Positions 1-7,709 of a DNA stretch of 64,000 bases are shown in pieces. Positions within the stretch are counted from its first letter, which is position 1, and each line of letters opens with the position of its first letter. The position numbers were made by a program, and so were the translations under genes. The stretch comes from Haloarcula sebkhae (GTDB taxonomy: Archaea; Halobacteriota; Halobacteria; Halobacteriales; Haloarculaceae): NCBI RefSeq assembly GCF_014647415.1, contig NZ_BMPD01000001.1:124001-188000 (forward strand). The letters run 5' to 3'. The notes under the pieces were generated by a model. It was not told the origin of the DNA, ran no database searches, and saw only the letters and a program-made list of their open reading frames with translations.

Positions 1-397
1 GGAAATCTCGGATCAATTGCTGTGTCTGTTCAGTGCTGATATCCGCGACGAGGGGGACCGGTACGTCGTGGAGGTCCCGCGTCGAGAAGTCGAGACGGGC
101 GCAGTCGACTCGGACAGTACCTACCGCGTTGCGCTCATCTCCGCAGACGAGGGTATAGAGACGGACGAGGAGACGGTGTCGGACACGCCACCGGATCAGC
201 CACAGCCGCCGGTCGAACCGGGTGAGACGCGCTACGTCGAAATCGAAGACATCGGCAAGCAGGGCGACGGCATCGCCCGCGTCGAGCGCGGCTACGTCAT
301 TATCGTTCCGGGGGCCGAAATTGACGAACGAGTCAAGATCGAAGTCACCGAGGTCAAGTCGAACTTCGCGGTCGGCGAAATCATCGACGACGTGTGA
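1..397 (+). CDS. TRAM domain protein, 5' end cut by window edge
   Basis: The reading frame is open from the first bases. Base 1 is probably the G of an ATG whose first two bases lie outside the window, giving a protein of about 132 residues. The last 55 residues form a TRAM domain (from YVEIEDIGKQGDGIARVERG to the end), a small beta-barrel that binds RNA and is often found alone in archaea or attached to tRNA-modifying enzymes. The first 75 residues are acidic and unassigned, ending in a Pro-rich linker (PPDQPQPPVEPG). It ends 2 nt before the convergent gene at 400. I infer an RNA-binding or RNA-chaperone role; the family's substrate is not visible here. Confidence 0.8.
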   Translation, partial: EISDQLLCLFSADIRDEGDRYVVEVPRREVETGAVDSDSTYRVALISADEGIETDEETVSDTPPDQPQPPVEPGETRYVEIEDIGKQGDGIARVERGYVIIVPGAEIDERVKIEVTEVKSNFAVGEIIDDV

Positions 398-399
398 CG

Positions 400-1143
400 C
401 TACTCGTACGGGCTGCCGTCGGGGCGCTTTGCCCCTTCGGAGTCGTAGACGACGACCTGTCCGTCTGACTGGTCGACCGGCCGGTAGTTGTCACGGACGC
501 CGATTGCTTCCGTCAGTTCCCGAACGGCTCGTTCCTTGAGCGCTGCAGCCAACTCCTCGGCGTCGGCTCTTGAGATATCCCGACCGAGTCCCTCGCATTC
601 GTGGGCCCGGACCATTCCCTCCTCGTCGACGGCTTCGCCCATCGGCTGGCTCGTCCCGCCGAGCGCGACGCTGAAGGGGTAGGTCCGGCAGATGAGCGGG
701 CGGTCGCCATGGACCGTGCAGGCACCTGTCCCGTCGTCGTCCTCAGTGTAGAACGTACAGTCACCGCAGTCGTCAGTCTGGAGCGCCCACTCGAAGGTCT
801 CGCCTTCGGGGCCGTCCGGGCCGTCGGCCAGTCCGTACGGCATCGGTCGGGCCACGTCGCGGAAGTCGTACTCCCCAACCGCCTGTAGCTGCCGGATCTC
901 GTCGGGAAAGACGGTCGCCGTGTGGGGTTCGGCGTCGGTTTCGGCGGGCTCAGTCTTTCCACTGGGACCATCAGCGACGTCACTAGCCTCGTCGACACTC
1001 TCTCCACTCTCACCACACGCCGACTCGGCCTTGCAGCAGGCTCCACAGCGGGTGCATTCGAACCCGATTGTCTCGATAGCGTCGGCCAGTTCCGACTCGT
1101 CGAGCGCACGGGCCCGTTCGAGTTCGGTTTCCAGGGAGTCCAC
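400..1143 (-). CDS. YkgJ-type CxxCxxCC cysteine-cluster protein
   Basis: A 247-residue protein with the cysteine arrangement of the YkgJ/UPF0153 family: C30, C33, C36 and C37 (FECTRCGACC), then DCGDCTFY and CTVHGDRPLICRTYPF toward the middle. Such clusters bind zinc or an iron-sulfur centre; the biochemical role is not established for most members. Between the first cysteines and the core (about residues 41-75) lies a low-complexity acidic stretch rich in Ser, Glu and Asp, which is not part of the usual family core. It is followed upstream by the MBL hydrolase on the same strand (37 nt gap), so the two may be cotranscribed. Confidence 0.8.
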   Translation of the reverse strand: MDSLETELERARALDESELADAIETIGFECTRCGACCKAESACGESGESVDEASDVADGPSGKTEPAETDAEPHTATVFPDEIRQLQAVGEYDFRDVARPMPYGLADGPDGPEGETFEWALQTDDCGDCTFYTEDDDGTGACTVHGDRPLICRTYPFSVALGGTSQPMGEAVDEEGMVRAHECEGLGRDISRADAEELAAALKERAVRELTEAIGVRDNYRPVDQSDGQVVVYDSEGAKRPDGSPYE

Positions 1144-1179
1144 AGCCCTGATAGCGGGCCGATAGGCAAAAAGGGCGCG

Positions 1180-1965
1180 TCACTCCGCTGGATTCGGTGC
1201 GGCCCGCTGGCCGTCCCACGAAACAGCGCCCTCAACGGCCAGTTTTTCGAGATGGGCTAGCACTGTCCCGCGGGCCAAGTCACGAACGCCAGTGAGGTCC
1301 TTTTCATAGGCGGCGTCGAGGACTTCGTCGAGGGTGTCGGCTCCCTCGTCGACAGCCCGCCGAACACGTCGCTCGCGTTCCAGTCGGTGATTGATGAGGC
1401 GCACACAGGTCTCCCGTGGGGCCTCAATACGCGGTCCGTGGCTTGGCAACAGTGCATTGGGGTTTCTTGCGTGGAGACGACGCAGCGACGCGAGGTAGGC
1501 CCGAACGTCGCCCTCGGGTGCGCCGACGACGACGCTACCCTCGGCGACAGCGAGGTCGCCGGAGACGACGGTCCCGTCGGTTGCGAAGGCGACGTGCTCC
1601 GGCGCGTGGCCCGGCGTGTCGAGGACGGTCACCGGGCCAGCATCGGTCGGAATCGTCGTCCCGTCGCTGAACAGTTTGTCAGGAGTGACACCGGTCGCAG
1701 CCTCGAATGCGGCTGCCCGGCCATGGCGCGCCCAAACCGTCGCGTTCGTCTCTCTGGCGTACTGTGCGACGGCACCGGCGTGGTCAGGGTGATAGTGTGT
1801 GAGCGCAATGTGGGCGAGGGTACGGTCACTGAGAAGCGAATCGAGCGCATCATCCGTCGCCGCGGGGTCTACGAGAAGAGCCGCCTCGTCGCCGCAAACG
1901 TATGCTGCCGTGCTGCCGGTCGGTGCCCGTGTCGGGACGGACACGTCGGCCCGCTGCCAGTCCAT
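1180..1965 (-). CDS. MBL-fold metallo-hydrolase, LACTB2-like
   Basis: A 261-residue metallo-beta-lactamase-fold hydrolase. The zinc ligands are all present: THYHPDH (H57, H59, D61, H62), a later His in TPGHAPEH, Asp in VSGDLAV and a final His in LPSHGPR. The C-terminal 60 residues look like a winged-helix extension, as in LACTB2/glyoxalase-II-like hydrolases that cleave thioesters or RNA. The substrate cannot be told from sequence. It starts 9 nt after the stop of the small HTH gene upstream, so the HTH protein, this hydrolase and the cysteine-cluster gene could form one transcription unit. Confidence 0.85.
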   Translation of the reverse strand: MDWQRADVSVPTRAPTGSTAAYVCGDEAALLVDPAATDDALDSLLSDRTLAHIALTHYHPDHAGAVAQYARETNATVWARHGRAAAFEAATGVTPDKLFSDGTTIPTDAGPVTVLDTPGHAPEHVAFATDGTVVSGDLAVAEGSVVVGAPEGDVRAYLASLRRLHARNPNALLPSHGPRIEAPRETCVRLINHRLERERRVRRAVDEGADTLDEVLDAAYEKDLTGVRDLARGTVLAHLEKLAVEGAVSWDGQRAAPNPAE

Positions 1966-1974
1966 GTCGGCAGG

Positions 1975-2244
1975 TCAGACCGTGAGGAAATAAACCTGTT
2001 TGCGTGCGTCAGTGAAGCTGTACCGCGAGTCTACCAGATCGGACTCCTCCAGGCGGTTCAGAGCATACCTGACAGTGCGGTCCGGGAGTAGCGAGTTCTC
2101 GGCCAAGTCGCCCTGTGACAGCGGAGCATCGTCTTCCAGCACCTTCGCGACGAGCTTCGCGCTCGGTGGGAGTTCACGCAGCGTGTCGCGGAACTCCTCG
2201 TCGGTGAATGGTGCCGGTGCAGCGTTTTCAGTTAATGCGCTCAT
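1975..2244 (-). CDS. Winged-HTH transcriptional regulator (MarR/TrmB-like)
   Basis: An 89-residue protein made of one winged helix-turn-helix domain. The central part (residues about 25-75, with LPPSAKLVAKVLEDDAPLSQ followed by the recognition helix DRTVRYALNRLEESDLV) matches small haloarchaeal MarR/TrmB-like regulators without a ligand domain. It lies just upstream of the MBL hydrolase on the same strand (9 nt), suggesting it controls that unit or itself. The 249 bp upstream, to the divergent methyltransferase, contains no further gene. Confidence 0.75.
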   Translation of the reverse strand: MSALTENAAPAPFTDEEFRDTLRELPPSAKLVAKVLEDDAPLSQGDLAENSLLPDRTVRYALNRLEESDLVDSRYSFTDARKQVYFLTV

Positions 2245-2463
2245 AGTAGCTGATATTCCAGACTTACTGGTAAAACTTGGCTATATGCATGACCAAACAA
2301 TACAGATTCTATGAAGTGTTTAATGTGTCCTTATACAGAGCCGCCGTCGTGTGGTTCCAGTCGCTATCCAGAAGGTACGCCCAGAACTATCAGGGTCGAG
2401 AGAGCGAGCGGGTCTAGCCTGACTGGAAAACAGCCCGACCGATGAAAGGGGATTCCAGTATCG

Positions 2464-2470
2464 TTTTATC
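2464..2470 (+). promoter_or_regulatory. TATA box for methyltransferase gene
   Basis: A ttttatc element lies about 27 nt before the GTG at 2494, the spacing expected for a leaderless haloarchaeal transcript. The rest of 2245-2493 shows no gene. Confidence 0.5.
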
Positions 2471-2493
2471 CCCCGCGGGGTGAGCAATACACC

Positions 2494-3198
2494 GTGAAAG
2501 GGCAGGAGTGGTATCAGGCCGACACCGTGGCCGAAGAGTACGAGGCCAAGCGGTTCTCCCGCGGCGGTCGGCTGATCGACCGACGCGAGAAGCAGGCCGT
2601 CCTCGACGCGATCGGCCCTGTGGCTGACAAGGACGTATTGGAAGTAGCTTGCGGGACCGGACGGTTCACCGTGATGCTGGCCGAGCGCGGTGCGAACATC
2701 ACCGGGCTGGACATCTCAGGACCGATGCTCCAGCAGGGCCGCGAGAAAGCACAGGCGACTGGTGTCGACGACCACGTCGAGTTCATGCGAGGCGACGCGG
2801 CCCGGCTGCCGTTCCCGGACGACCATTTCGACACCGTGTTTGCGATGCGCTTTTTCCATCTGGCGGATACGCCGGCGGCATTCCTCGCGGAGATGCGCCG
2901 CGTCTCGAAGGAGCAGGTCTTCTTCGATACCTTCAACCGGTTTTCGACCCGGTCGATATACAACTGGGCGCTCCCGATGGGGTCGCGGCTCTACTCTCGC
3001 TGGGAGATCGACCGGCTGCTGGACGGGGCCGGACTGGAACTGACCGACGCGAACCACGACTGGCTGCTTCCGTACGGGTTCTATCGGAAGATTCCGAACG
3101 AACTGGCCGCCTCGTTCCGGTCGCTCGATACGGCGCTCGGCGGCACGCCCCTCGGTGAAAAGCTGGCCTCGGTGTCGTACTGGAACACCCACGTGTAG
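2494..3198 (+). CDS. Class I SAM-dependent methyltransferase
   Basis: A 234-residue protein with the methyltransferase-11 fold. Motif I is VLEVACGTGRF (residues about 49-59), the acidic end of strand 2 is GLDISGPML, and FPDDHFDTVFAMRF is the post-II/IV region. The start is GTG at 2494, supported by a TATA box 27 nt upstream. The substrate is unknown; small-molecule or lipid (UbiE/arsenite-type) methylation is typical of the group. The next gene, a glycosyltransferase, has its own promoter, so I do not assume an operon. Confidence 0.8.
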   Translation: MKGQEWYQADTVAEEYEAKRFSRGGRLIDRREKQAVLDAIGPVADKDVLEVACGTGRFTVMLAERGANITGLDISGPMLQQGREKAQATGVDDHVEFMRGDAARLPFPDDHFDTVFAMRFFHLADTPAAFLAEMRRVSKEQVFFDTFNRFSTRSIYNWALPMGSRLYSRWEIDRLLDGAGLELTDANHDWLLPYGFYRKIPNELAASFRSLDTALGGTPLGEKLASVSYWNTHV

Positions 3199-3255
3199 CG
3201 TACCGCGGCTCGAACGACCCGTTTTCTGTATCGAGAAGTCCGCGTCCGTCTCCCG

Positions 3256-3266
3256 CGACTTTTAAG
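3256..3266 (+). promoter_or_regulatory. TATA box for GT2 gene
   Basis: cgacttttaag lies 26-30 nt before the ATG at 3292, consistent with a leaderless transcript. Confidence 0.5.
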
Positions 3267-3291
3267 CGCCTTCGCCGTCCTACCCAGAGGT

Positions 3292-4197
3292 ATGGATATC
3301 TCGGTAGTGGTCCCGACGCTGAACGGCCGGGAAGAGCTGGCCGGCTGTCTGGACGCACTCACCGAGCAGGTCCCGGATGCCGAAGTGATCGTCGTCAACG
3401 GCCCGTCAGCCGACGGCACGACTGGCATGATCCGCGACCGGGACGACGTGTCTATTCTCGTCGAAATCGCCGACCGCTCGGTCACGGTCGCCCGCAATGC
3501 CGGGATCGACCGAGCGACAGGGGACGTTATCGCCCTCGTCCATCAGTCGCTCTCGGTCGAATCCGGCTGGGCTGACGTCGTGAGAACCGGGCTTTCGGGG
3601 GCAACTCAGGCCATCACCGGGCCGACACACCAGCAACTGTGGGCCGGGATGACGACCGAGACAGAGGAAACACGGACGATAGCCGGCCGCGACGTGACGT
3701 ATTTCAACCCCGGCAACGTCGCGTTCGACGCGGAAGTGCTGGAAGCTCTCGACGGGTTCGACGAGTACCTGAACGTCGGCAGCGCCCGGGACTTCGCACA
3801 CCGGATGGCCGCCAGTGAGTACGACGTCGACTGGCGCACAGAGATGTGTGTCAGCCGCGAGTTCGAGGCCGACGGCGGCATCACGGAGACCGACTGGAAC
3901 TGGAAGTACCGCTCGCTCGCGTATCGGCTGGTGAAGAACTACAACGTTCGCCCGACCGTGGTACGGCGAATCCTCAGCCACGCAGTCGGTGACGCGAAGG
4001 ACGCACTGGTCGATGTCGTGCGCGGGGAGACGACGCCGTCGCAGTGGCTCGGCAACGGGCAGGACGTGTTCGGCGGCGTCGGGTCAGGAATCGTCGACGG
4101 CGTCCGGGCACGAGTGACCGACCGGACGCCCCGCCGGAATCCGAACGGTCGGTCCGCGCGTGCGGACCGCGCAGTAACTGTGTACGACTGGCGGTAG
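3292..4197 (+). CDS. Family 2 glycosyltransferase, canonical DXD not seen
   Basis: A 301-residue soluble protein with a GT-A/GT2 N-terminus: ISVVVPTLNGREELAGCLDA (residues 3-22) and VIVVNGPSADGTTGMI. The signature RNAGIDRATGDVIALVHQSL occupies the place where GT2 enzymes normally carry the metal-binding DXD after GDVI; here the residues are HQS. The acceptor region (YFNPGNVAFDAEVLEALDGFDEYLNVGSARDFAHRMA) is intact and resembles haloarchaeal Agl-type transferases. The C-terminus has no membrane segment. I infer sugar transfer to a lipid or protein-glycan precursor, with doubt because of the altered metal motif. Confidence 0.75.
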   Translation: MDISVVVPTLNGREELAGCLDALTEQVPDAEVIVVNGPSADGTTGMIRDRDDVSILVEIADRSVTVARNAGIDRATGDVIALVHQSLSVESGWADVVRTGLSGATQAITGPTHQQLWAGMTTETEETRTIAGRDVTYFNPGNVAFDAEVLEALDGFDEYLNVGSARDFAHRMAASEYDVDWRTEMCVSREFEADGGITETDWNWKYRSLAYRLVKNYNVRPTVVRRILSHAVGDAKDALVDVVRGETTPSQWLGNGQDVFGGVGSGIVDGVRARVTDRTPRRNPNGRSARADRAVTVYDWR

Positions 4198-4243
4198 CCA
4201 ATACTGGCCGCAACCGTTCGACCGGAACGAGAGTAGTCGGCAA

Positions 4244-5053
4244 TCAGGGGGCCAGCGCCTCGATGACGCGGTTTGGATTGTTCGAGAACACTTTGCGCAT
4301 CGCGTCTTCGGGGACGTCCAGCGTCAGAATCTCCATCACGGCCACGTTCGGGTGGACGCTGGGGACACCACTCCCGAAGAGGACGCGGTCGGGGTGTTCC
4401 AGAACTGCCCGTTCCATCGGCCCCCGGTAGCGGACCGCACTGGTATCGAGATACAGATTGTCGTGGCCCTCCAGCAGATCGATGGCTCGTTCCATCAGGT
4501 CCTTCCGGAGGGGATGTGCGCCGAAATGTGAGAGGATGACTGGGAAGTCGTACGTCAATAGCGATTCGGCGACGGCTTCGGGTTGGAAGCCTTCGCCGCC
4601 GTGGACGATGACGGGCAGCGATACCGACTCTAGTTCTGCAAGCACGTCCTCGTCTGGCAACCCGTCGGTCGGCGGATGGAGCTTGAAGCCGTAGAACCGG
4701 TCGTCGTAGGCGTACTGCTCGATGTCCTCCGGGGAAGTGTGGGCCTCCGTGCGGCTATTTGCGAGGTTGCGGAGGGTCGATCCGGGGCCGGTCCCCGGAT
4801 CCCGAGAGCCGTTGACTCTGGCGAAGGCCACCATCGGCCGCTCGACGGTCATCCGGGCGACGGCGTTGTTCGCTTTCAGATACGAGCCGTCTCGTTCGCC
4901 GGGGAAGACGACGGAGCGGACGACGCCGGCCTGGTGCATCTCCCGCTCCAGTTGCTCCGGGTCACCCATGCCGTCTCGGGGTCGGCGCTGCTCGTCGGGT
5001 TCCAGCCGTGCGTGCACGTCGACGACGCGAAAGCCGTGCTCCAACTCCAGCAT
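4244..5053 (-). CDS. Amidohydrolase-related protein with degenerate metal site
   Basis: A 269-residue TIM-barrel protein of the amidohydrolase-2 (ACMSD-like) group. Recognisable strands are RVVDVHARLE, FYGFKLHPP, LPVIVHGGEGF, ILSHFGAHP and NLYLDTSAV. The usual N-terminal HxH reads HAR, and the usual FGSD near the end reads FGSG, so two expected metal ligands are missing. It may be a divergent or non-catalytic family member. It is divergent from the thermosome gene; its start is immediately preceded by an operator-like region (5063-5094). It converges with the glycosyltransferase gene with a 46 bp gap. Confidence 0.7.
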   Translation of the reverse strand: MLELEHGFRVVDVHARLEPDEQRRPRDGMGDPEQLEREMHQAGVVRSVVFPGERDGSYLKANNAVARMTVERPMVAFARVNGSRDPGTGPGSTLRNLANSRTEAHTSPEDIEQYAYDDRFYGFKLHPPTDGLPDEDVLAELESVSLPVIVHGGEGFQPEAVAESLLTYDFPVILSHFGAHPLRKDLMERAIDLLEGHDNLYLDTSAVRYRGPMERAVLEHPDRVLFGSGVPSVHPNVAVMEILTLDVPEDAMRKVFSNNPNRVIEALAP

Positions 5054-5062
5054 CTACTATAC

Positions 5063-5094
5063 GGTGTGTATACACCCATATTAAAAGGTGTGTA
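5063..5094 (-). promoter_or_regulatory. Candidate promoter-operator of the amidohydrolase gene
   Basis: On the minus strand a cttttaatatg TATA-like element (5077-5087) lies about 29 nt before the ATG at 5053. It is embedded in two direct copies of ggtgtgta (5063-5070 and 5087-5094) and next to a perfect 10 bp palindrome gtgtatacac (5066-5075). This is a plausible repressor site; no binding protein is known. Confidence 0.45.
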
Positions 5095-5156
5095 GGTCCG
5101 GCCGGGATTACAGGGACAGCACGGCGCTGTCGCCCGACGAGTGGTCTACGCCGTTA

Positions 5157-5170
5157 GAAAGTTTTATATA
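5157..5170 (+). promoter_or_regulatory. BRE/TATA promoter of the thermosome gene
   Basis: gaaagttttatata combines a purine-rich BRE with a strong TATA box about 40 nt before the ATG at 5208, giving a short leader of roughly 10-15 nt. Confidence 0.65.
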
Positions 5171-5207
5171 GAACCGCTTGCCTTGTCTTAAGTGAGGTTC
5201 AACACAT

Positions 5208-6788
5208 ATGTCATCTGGCCAGCGACGCATGGGCGGCCAGCCTCTTTTCATCCTTGATGAGGACGCCCAGCGCACACACGGGAAGGACGCACAGTCATCG
5301 AACATCTCCGCCGGAAAGGCCGTAAGCGAGTCCGTACGGACCACGCTCGGTCCCCGCGGCATGGACAAGATGCTCGTCTCCGACGACGGTGATGTGGTCA
5401 TCACCAACGACGGGGCGACCATCCTCTCCGAGATGGACATCGAACACCCCGCGGCCCAGATGATCGTCGAAGTCGCCCAGACGCAGGAGGACGAAGTGGG
5501 CGACGGAACGACGACCGCGTCCGTGCTGGCCGGGGAACTGCTGACGAAGGGCGAGGACCTGCTCGACGACGACGTCCACCCGACAACAATCGTCGAGGGG
5601 TACTCCGCCGCGGCTGAACTCGCACAGGACGCCATCAACGAGATCGTCCTCGACGTCGACCTCGACGACGAGACGCTCGTCGAAGTCGCCGAATCCTCGA
5701 TGACCGGCAAGGGCACCGGTGACGTCGAGGCCGGGAAACTCGCCGAAGTCGTCGTCGACGCCGTCCGCCACGCCAAGAGCGACAACGGCGTTCGCCGGGA
5801 CAACATCGAAGTCCACACACAGACGGGTGCGGCTTCCTCCGCGACCAAGCTCGTCGAGGGCGTCATCGTCGACGAGACGGCCGTCCACGACAACATGCCG
5901 ACCTCGGTCGAGGACGCGTCCATCGCGGTCATCGACACCGAGCTCGACGTCCGCGAGAGCAACATCGACGCCGAGTACAACGTCTCCAGCGTCGACCAGC
6001 TCAACGCCGCACTCGACGCCGAAGAGGGCGAACTGCAGGGCTACGCTGAGGATGTCCTCGAAAGCGGCGCTGACGTCGCGTTCGTCACCGAGGATGTCGC
6101 CGACCGCGTCGCCTCCCAGCTCGCCAAGGAAGGCGTCTTCGTCGCCGACAGCATCAGCTCCTCGACCGCCAAAGACATCGTCGAGGCTACCGGCGCAAAG
6201 CGCGTCGGCTCGCTCGAATCCCTTGACGAGGACGCGCTCGGCCACGCCGACAGCGTCGACGTCGAGAAGCAGGGCGACGACGACGTGACGTTCATCACCG
6301 GCGGCGCGACCGCCGAGTCCGTCACGGTCATCGCTCGCGGCTCCACCGAACACGTCGTCGACGAACTCGAACGCGCGCTCAACGACGCGCTCGACACCGT
6401 CATCGCCGCGCTCGACGCTGGCGGTGTGGTCCCCGGCGCAGGCGCGACCGAGATCGCCATCGCCGACCACATCCGCTCCGAAGCGGCGTCCATCGAGGGC
6501 CGCAAGCAGCTCGCCGTCGAAGCGTTCGCCGACGCCGTCGACGTGCTGCCCCGCACCCTCGCGGAAAACACGGGCCTCGACGCCATCGACGCGCTCGTCG
6601 ACCTCCGCGCCGAACACGAGAGCGAAGGCATCGCTGGCATCATCAGCGAAGGCCAGACCGGCGTCGTCGGTGACCCCGTCGACTACGGCATCCTCGACCC
6701 CGCCGCTGTCAAGCGCGAAGCGGTCGACTCCGCCACCGAGGCGGCGACGATGATCGTCCGCATCGACGACGTCATCTCGTCGAGTTAG
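5208..6788 (+). CDS. Thermosome (group II chaperonin) subunit without GGM tail
   Basis: A 526-residue group II chaperonin subunit that folds proteins in an ATP-driven double ring in the cytoplasm. The ATP site is intact: [13 protein letters not shown] near residue 46, [16 protein letters not shown] near residue 98, and [15 protein letters not shown] in the second half of the equatorial domain. The protein ends [11 protein letters not shown], without the C-terminal Gly-Gly-Met repeats carried by the main haloarchaeal subunits, so it resembles the CCT3-type third subunit. The codon choice is extremely GC-rich. A strong TATA element precedes it, and it stands alone as a transcription unit followed by a set of hairpins. 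Confidence 0.93.
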   Translation: MSSGQRRMGGQPLFILDEDAQRTHGKDAQSSNISAGKAVSESVRTTLGPRGMDKMLVSDDGDVVITNDGATILSEMDIEHPAAQMIVEVAQTQEDEVGDGTTTASVLAGELLTKGEDLLDDDVHPTTIVEGYSAAAELAQDAINEIVLDVDLDDETLVEVAESSMTGKGTGDVEAGKLAEVVVDAVRHAKSDNGVRRDNIEVHTQTGAASSATKLVEGVIVDETAVHDNMPTSVEDASIAVIDTELDVRESNIDAEYNVSSVDQLNAALDAEEGELQGYAEDVLESGADVAFVTEDVADRVASQLAKEGVFVADSISSSTAKDIVEATGAKRVGSLESLDEDALGHADSVDVEKQGDDDVTFITGGATAESVTVIARGSTEHVVDELERALNDALDTVIAALDAGGVVPGAGATEIAIADHIRSEAASIEGRKQLAVEAFADAVDVLPRTLAENTGLDAIDALVDLRAEHESEGIAGIISEGQTGVVGDPVDYGILDPAAVKREAVDSATEAATMIVRIDDVISSS

Positions 6789-6885
6789 AGACTCGAGCGT
6801 CTCGTCGCGAGAGCATAACTCGACGAGAGTTCGAGTCGAGCTAAGCGAGGTCGCAACGCGACCTCGACACGAGCGGCGTCGCCGC
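6788..6885. repeat. Series of four inverted repeats after the thermosome gene
   Basis: Four successive palindromes begin at the stop codon: gagac/gtctc (6788-6792 with 6799-6803), actcga/tcgagt (6818-6823 with 6831-6836), cgaggtcgc/gcgacctcg with a 3 nt loop (6846-6854 with 6858-6866) and gcggcg/cgccgc (6873-6878 with 6880-6885). They fill most of the 181 bp between the thermosome and DUF371 genes. They may act as an RNA 3'-end structure; no T-run follows directly. Confidence 0.6.
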
Positions 6886-6969
6886 GAGTTAAGCGGCCAA
6901 TACGTTCACAACCTGTTTTCTTTCGGCGAAACCGGATAGCGGCGCGACCGCCGACAGAGAAGACGCCGC

Positions 6970-7401
6970 TTACTCGCCACTCGGTTCGACAGACAGCGTC
7001 AGCGTCGCATCAGCCCCGTCAGCGAGCGCGTCGACGAGGTCCCGGTCCACGTTGCCGGCTGCCGCGTCGGCGTTTACCATCACAGTCCGGTCGTCGACGT
7101 AGTCGCTCGTCCGCAGGACGTGGCTACGGTCGTTCTCGAAGGACAGGTCGGGGTGGCCGGTCCCGGTCACGGTAACAGTCTGATCGCCGGCTTCGATGGT
7201 CGCCGTAATCGTCGCATCGGCGCTCTGACAGGCCGTCACGAACTCGCTGTCGAAGTCAGCGGGGACGCGGTCGGCTTCGATAGCCAGAATACAGTCACCT
7301 GCAGGAGTCAGGAAGTCGTCGCTCGTCACTTCCAGCGTGCTCGCGTGCTCGCCGGAAACGTTCTCGTGGCCCTGTGCGTGGACCACTTCCTCAAGTGTCA
7401 T
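6970..7401 (-). CDS. DUF371 family protein
   Basis: A 143-residue protein matching the archaeal DUF371 family: N-terminal HAQGHENVSGEHASTLEVT, central GDCILAIEAD and FVTACQ, and GHPDLSF in the second half. The family is conserved in archaea and has no established function. The size is normal. A 57-residue Cys-containing gene lies 26 nt upstream on the same strand. Confidence 0.85.
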   Translation of the reverse strand: MTLEEVVHAQGHENVSGEHASTLEVTSDDFLTPAGDCILAIEADRVPADFDSEFVTACQSADATITATIEAGDQTVTVTGTGHPDLSFENDRSHVLRTSDYVDDRTVMVNADAAAGNVDRDLVDALADGADATLTLSVEPSGE

Positions 7402-7427
7402 ACCTCCCGATCACTGCCGGGCGTACT

Positions 7428-7601
7428 TCAGCGGGACGACTCCGGCCTGACGACGGTAACCGTCACCGCACCGCAGGCGCACTCGTAGGCCTCGCGGCGG
7501 CCGGCCTCAGTCTCGAACACCAGCGCTGGCTCGCCGAGCGGGCGCTCGCAGTGCTGGGCCTCGCAGGTCGGTGTCGCCGCCTCGTGCAGTTGGGTGAGCA
7601 T
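7428..7601 (-). CDS. Small Cys-containing (zinc-finger-like) protein, 57 aa
   Basis: An ATG at 7601 opens a 57-codon frame beginning MLTQLHEAATPTCEAQHCER and ending VVRPESSR. Four cysteines are arranged C13-x4-C18 and C41-x-C43 (YECACGA), with a basic/acidic middle, resembling the many haloarchaeal micro-zinc-finger proteins. It lies 26 nt before DUF371 on the same strand, which supports it being real. The short Cys spacing in the second pair is unusual for a classical treble-clef or C2C2 finger. Its function is unknown. Confidence 0.65.
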   Translation of the reverse strand: MLTQLHEAATPTCEAQHCERPLGEPALVFETEAGRREAYECACGAVTVTVVRPESSR

Positions 7602-7709
7602 ATCTGGATAGTAGGTGGCTACCTATGTCAAAGCGAGCCATCCCCGGAGTGAAAGTGAAAGTGAAGGCGTGGGGCAAAGGATATGCCCTCGGGGAACGGG
7701 CCACAAGGT

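Noticed and set aside
5295-6617. 440-codon minus-strand open frame inside the thermosome gene
   Set aside because: It mirrors the strongly GC3-biased codons of a clear chaperonin gene; the predicted protein is a repetitive Val/Asp/Gly string without a recognisable domain.
7649-7666. Short tandem repeat gtgaaa x3 upstream of the GH2-like gene
   Set aside because: Three short units can arise by chance and no structure or gene boundary depends on it.
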